Source: JAGNLV01 sp964612145 (GTDB lineage: Bacteria > Zixibacteria > MSB-5A5 > GN15 > FEB-12). Taken from it: a stretch of 64,000 nt of DNA. A program made the position numbers and the translations under genes. Every line of letters starts with the position of its first letter. The stretch's first letter is position 1. This document shows positions 63,423-64,000 of the stretch, one piece after another. Where the stretch lies: assembly GCA_964612145.1 (NCBI GenBank), contig CAZTBP010000004.1, positions 133,579-197,578 on the forward strand, read 5' to 3'. The notes below the pieces were generated by a model, which worked only from the letters and a program-made list of their open reading frames with translations, was not told where the DNA came from and ran no database searches.

Positions 63423-63508
63423 CCGCCCGGTGTCGTTGGTGTCCCGATCAGTTAGTCTGTGCCTTGCCGGGGGCATCTGCGAACGCCGACTACACGATCA
63501 AGTGAGAG

Positions 63509-63715
63509 ATGGTGCGGACCAATGCGGCCCGACGGATCAAGTCACCGCGGTCGGCTCTGTATCTGATCTTCCAGTTGATCGTGCGAGCAGAGACACGCTG
63601 GCGACGGATCAACGCTCCGCATCTGGTGAAGAAAATTCTGGAGGGCGTGATGTTTGATGATGGTATCGAGGTCAGGAAAACGAAGAACAGTCAGGCCGAA
63701 AGACACGCTGCTTGA
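63509..63715 (+). pseudogene. Fragment resembling the C-terminus of a mutator-type transposase
   Basis: About 68 residues (ALYLIFQLIVRAETRWRRINAPHLVKKILEGV) resemble from memory the end of IS256-like transposases. No N-terminal transposase part is seen upstream in any frame, so this is a remnant. No terminal repeat was found next to it. Confidence is limited because the match rests on memory only. Confidence 0.4.
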
Positions 63716-63740
63716 AAAACCAATTTACACAACTATTGAC

Positions 63741-63857
63741 ATGAGCTCACCTATGATATTCATTTTTGCAATACTTATTGGCACTGTTGCATTTTTTATA
63801 TGGCTTGGGGCGTTCGCTATTGGATGCGATGTGCCGCGGGAGCGACAAGGTAACTGA
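63741..63857 (+). CDS. Possible small membrane protein
   Basis: A 38-residue frame with one helix (MIFIFAILIGTVAFFIWLGAFAIG) and a short charged tail. No Shine-Dalgarno precedes the ATG at 63741. The local sequence is richer in AT than its neighbours. It may be a true tiny membrane protein or a chance frame. Confidence 0.35.
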   Translation: MSSPMIFIFAILIGTVAFFIWLGAFAIGCDVPRERQGN

Positions 63858-63894
63858 TAGCGCTTAGAGGATAAGCAGAAACAAGGAGATCGTC

Positions 63895-63984
63895 ATGAGT
63901 GACAAAGAACTTTACCAGCAGAAAAAGCAGGCCGAATTGAATGAGTGGAATGTGTCAATAGAAATGAGACAAATTGTTTCATAA
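63895..63984 (+). CDS. Truncated sll1863-like coiled-coil protein
   Basis: A 29-residue frame with AAGGAG seven bases before the ATG. The start MSDKELYQQKKQAELNEW closely resembles the N-terminus of the protein at 57735, then the sequence diverges and stops early at 63984. It may be a degenerate paralog, a frameshifted copy, or the start of a gene lost after a rearrangement; the window ends 16 bases later. Confidence 0.5.
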   Translation: MSDKELYQQKKQAELNEWNVSIEMRQIVS

Positions 63985-64000
63985 TCAGGCCGCCTGGTGG

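Noticed and set aside
1..64000. tRNA, rRNA or replication origin
   Set aside because: Scanning by eye revealed none; small RNA genes cannot be excluded without a covariance search.

Overview
The window is dense, ordinary-looking bacterial chromosome of moderately high GC, with genes on both strands, mostly AUG starts and clear Shine-Dalgarno sequences. Lipoprotein signal peptides, an outer-membrane beta-barrel protein, a YejM/PbgA-like envelope phosphatase-fold protein and a MscS channel indicate a diderm. A C-terminal sorting/FlgD-like domain with the NPFNPTT motif (end of the 37212-41831 gene), SdrD-type B repeats, HAF repeats and exported TPR proteins are typical of FCB-group candidate phyla. 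Zixibacteria or a close relative is my guess, by inference only; no rRNA or other phylogenetic marker is present.

Layout. 1-5 kb: an SdrD-repeat lipoprotein with a poly-aspartate tail, an iron superoxide dismutase behind a perfect sigma-70 promoter, and a MscS channel. 5.2-8.8 kb: a respiratory unit made of an octaheme hydroxylamine-oxidoreductase-like cytochrome, a six-haem NapC/NirT-type membrane quinol dehydrogenase, and a convergent anchored monohaem cytochrome. 9-13 kb: repair and detoxification genes (alpha/beta hydrolase, peroxiredoxin-like lipoprotein, MsrB, DinB-fold protein, aldo/keto reductase). 13-24.4 kb: a PilX-like pilin with a sigma-54 promoter, a Ser/Thr kinase with TPRs, a LAL/LuxR regulator, a methyltransferase and a sigma-54 activator. 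24.5-37 kb: OsmC, glyoxalase-fold protein, nitroreductase, pirin, MarR, DoxX, DtxR, a sigma/anti-sigma operon with a frameshift, a cupin/DUF3237 pair and a second sigma-54 activator. 37-52 kb: large exported proteins (HAF/metalloprotease-like, TIG/kelch, S9 peptidase), a YejM-like protein and an MFS permease; a 154-bp MITE-like element lies at 48.9 kb. 53-64 kb: nitronate monooxygenase, an ABM monooxygenase coupled to a tiny membrane protein, RRM protein, response regulator, then a plus-strand run of small envelope and stress proteins (coiled-coil, LapA-like, sll1863-like, ATP-cone, sigma-like factor, lipoprotein, beta-barrel, lmo0937-like, DUF3185-like, SpoVG), a B12/radical SAM protein and mobile-element debris.

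How the parts fit. The dominant theme is oxidative and electrophile stress together with envelope homeostasis. The most distinctive structure is a repeated regulatory layout: a sigma-54 enhancer-binding activator gene followed by a palindrome, a sigma-54 promoter and a small stress gene. It occurs at 22.4-25.2 kb (target OsmC) and, on the other strand, at 37.1-34.5 kb (target cupin plus DUF3237). A third sigma-54 promoter precedes the PilX-like gene. The second notable structure is an ECF sigma gene that is in frame with its anti-sigma gene only because of a single extra base.
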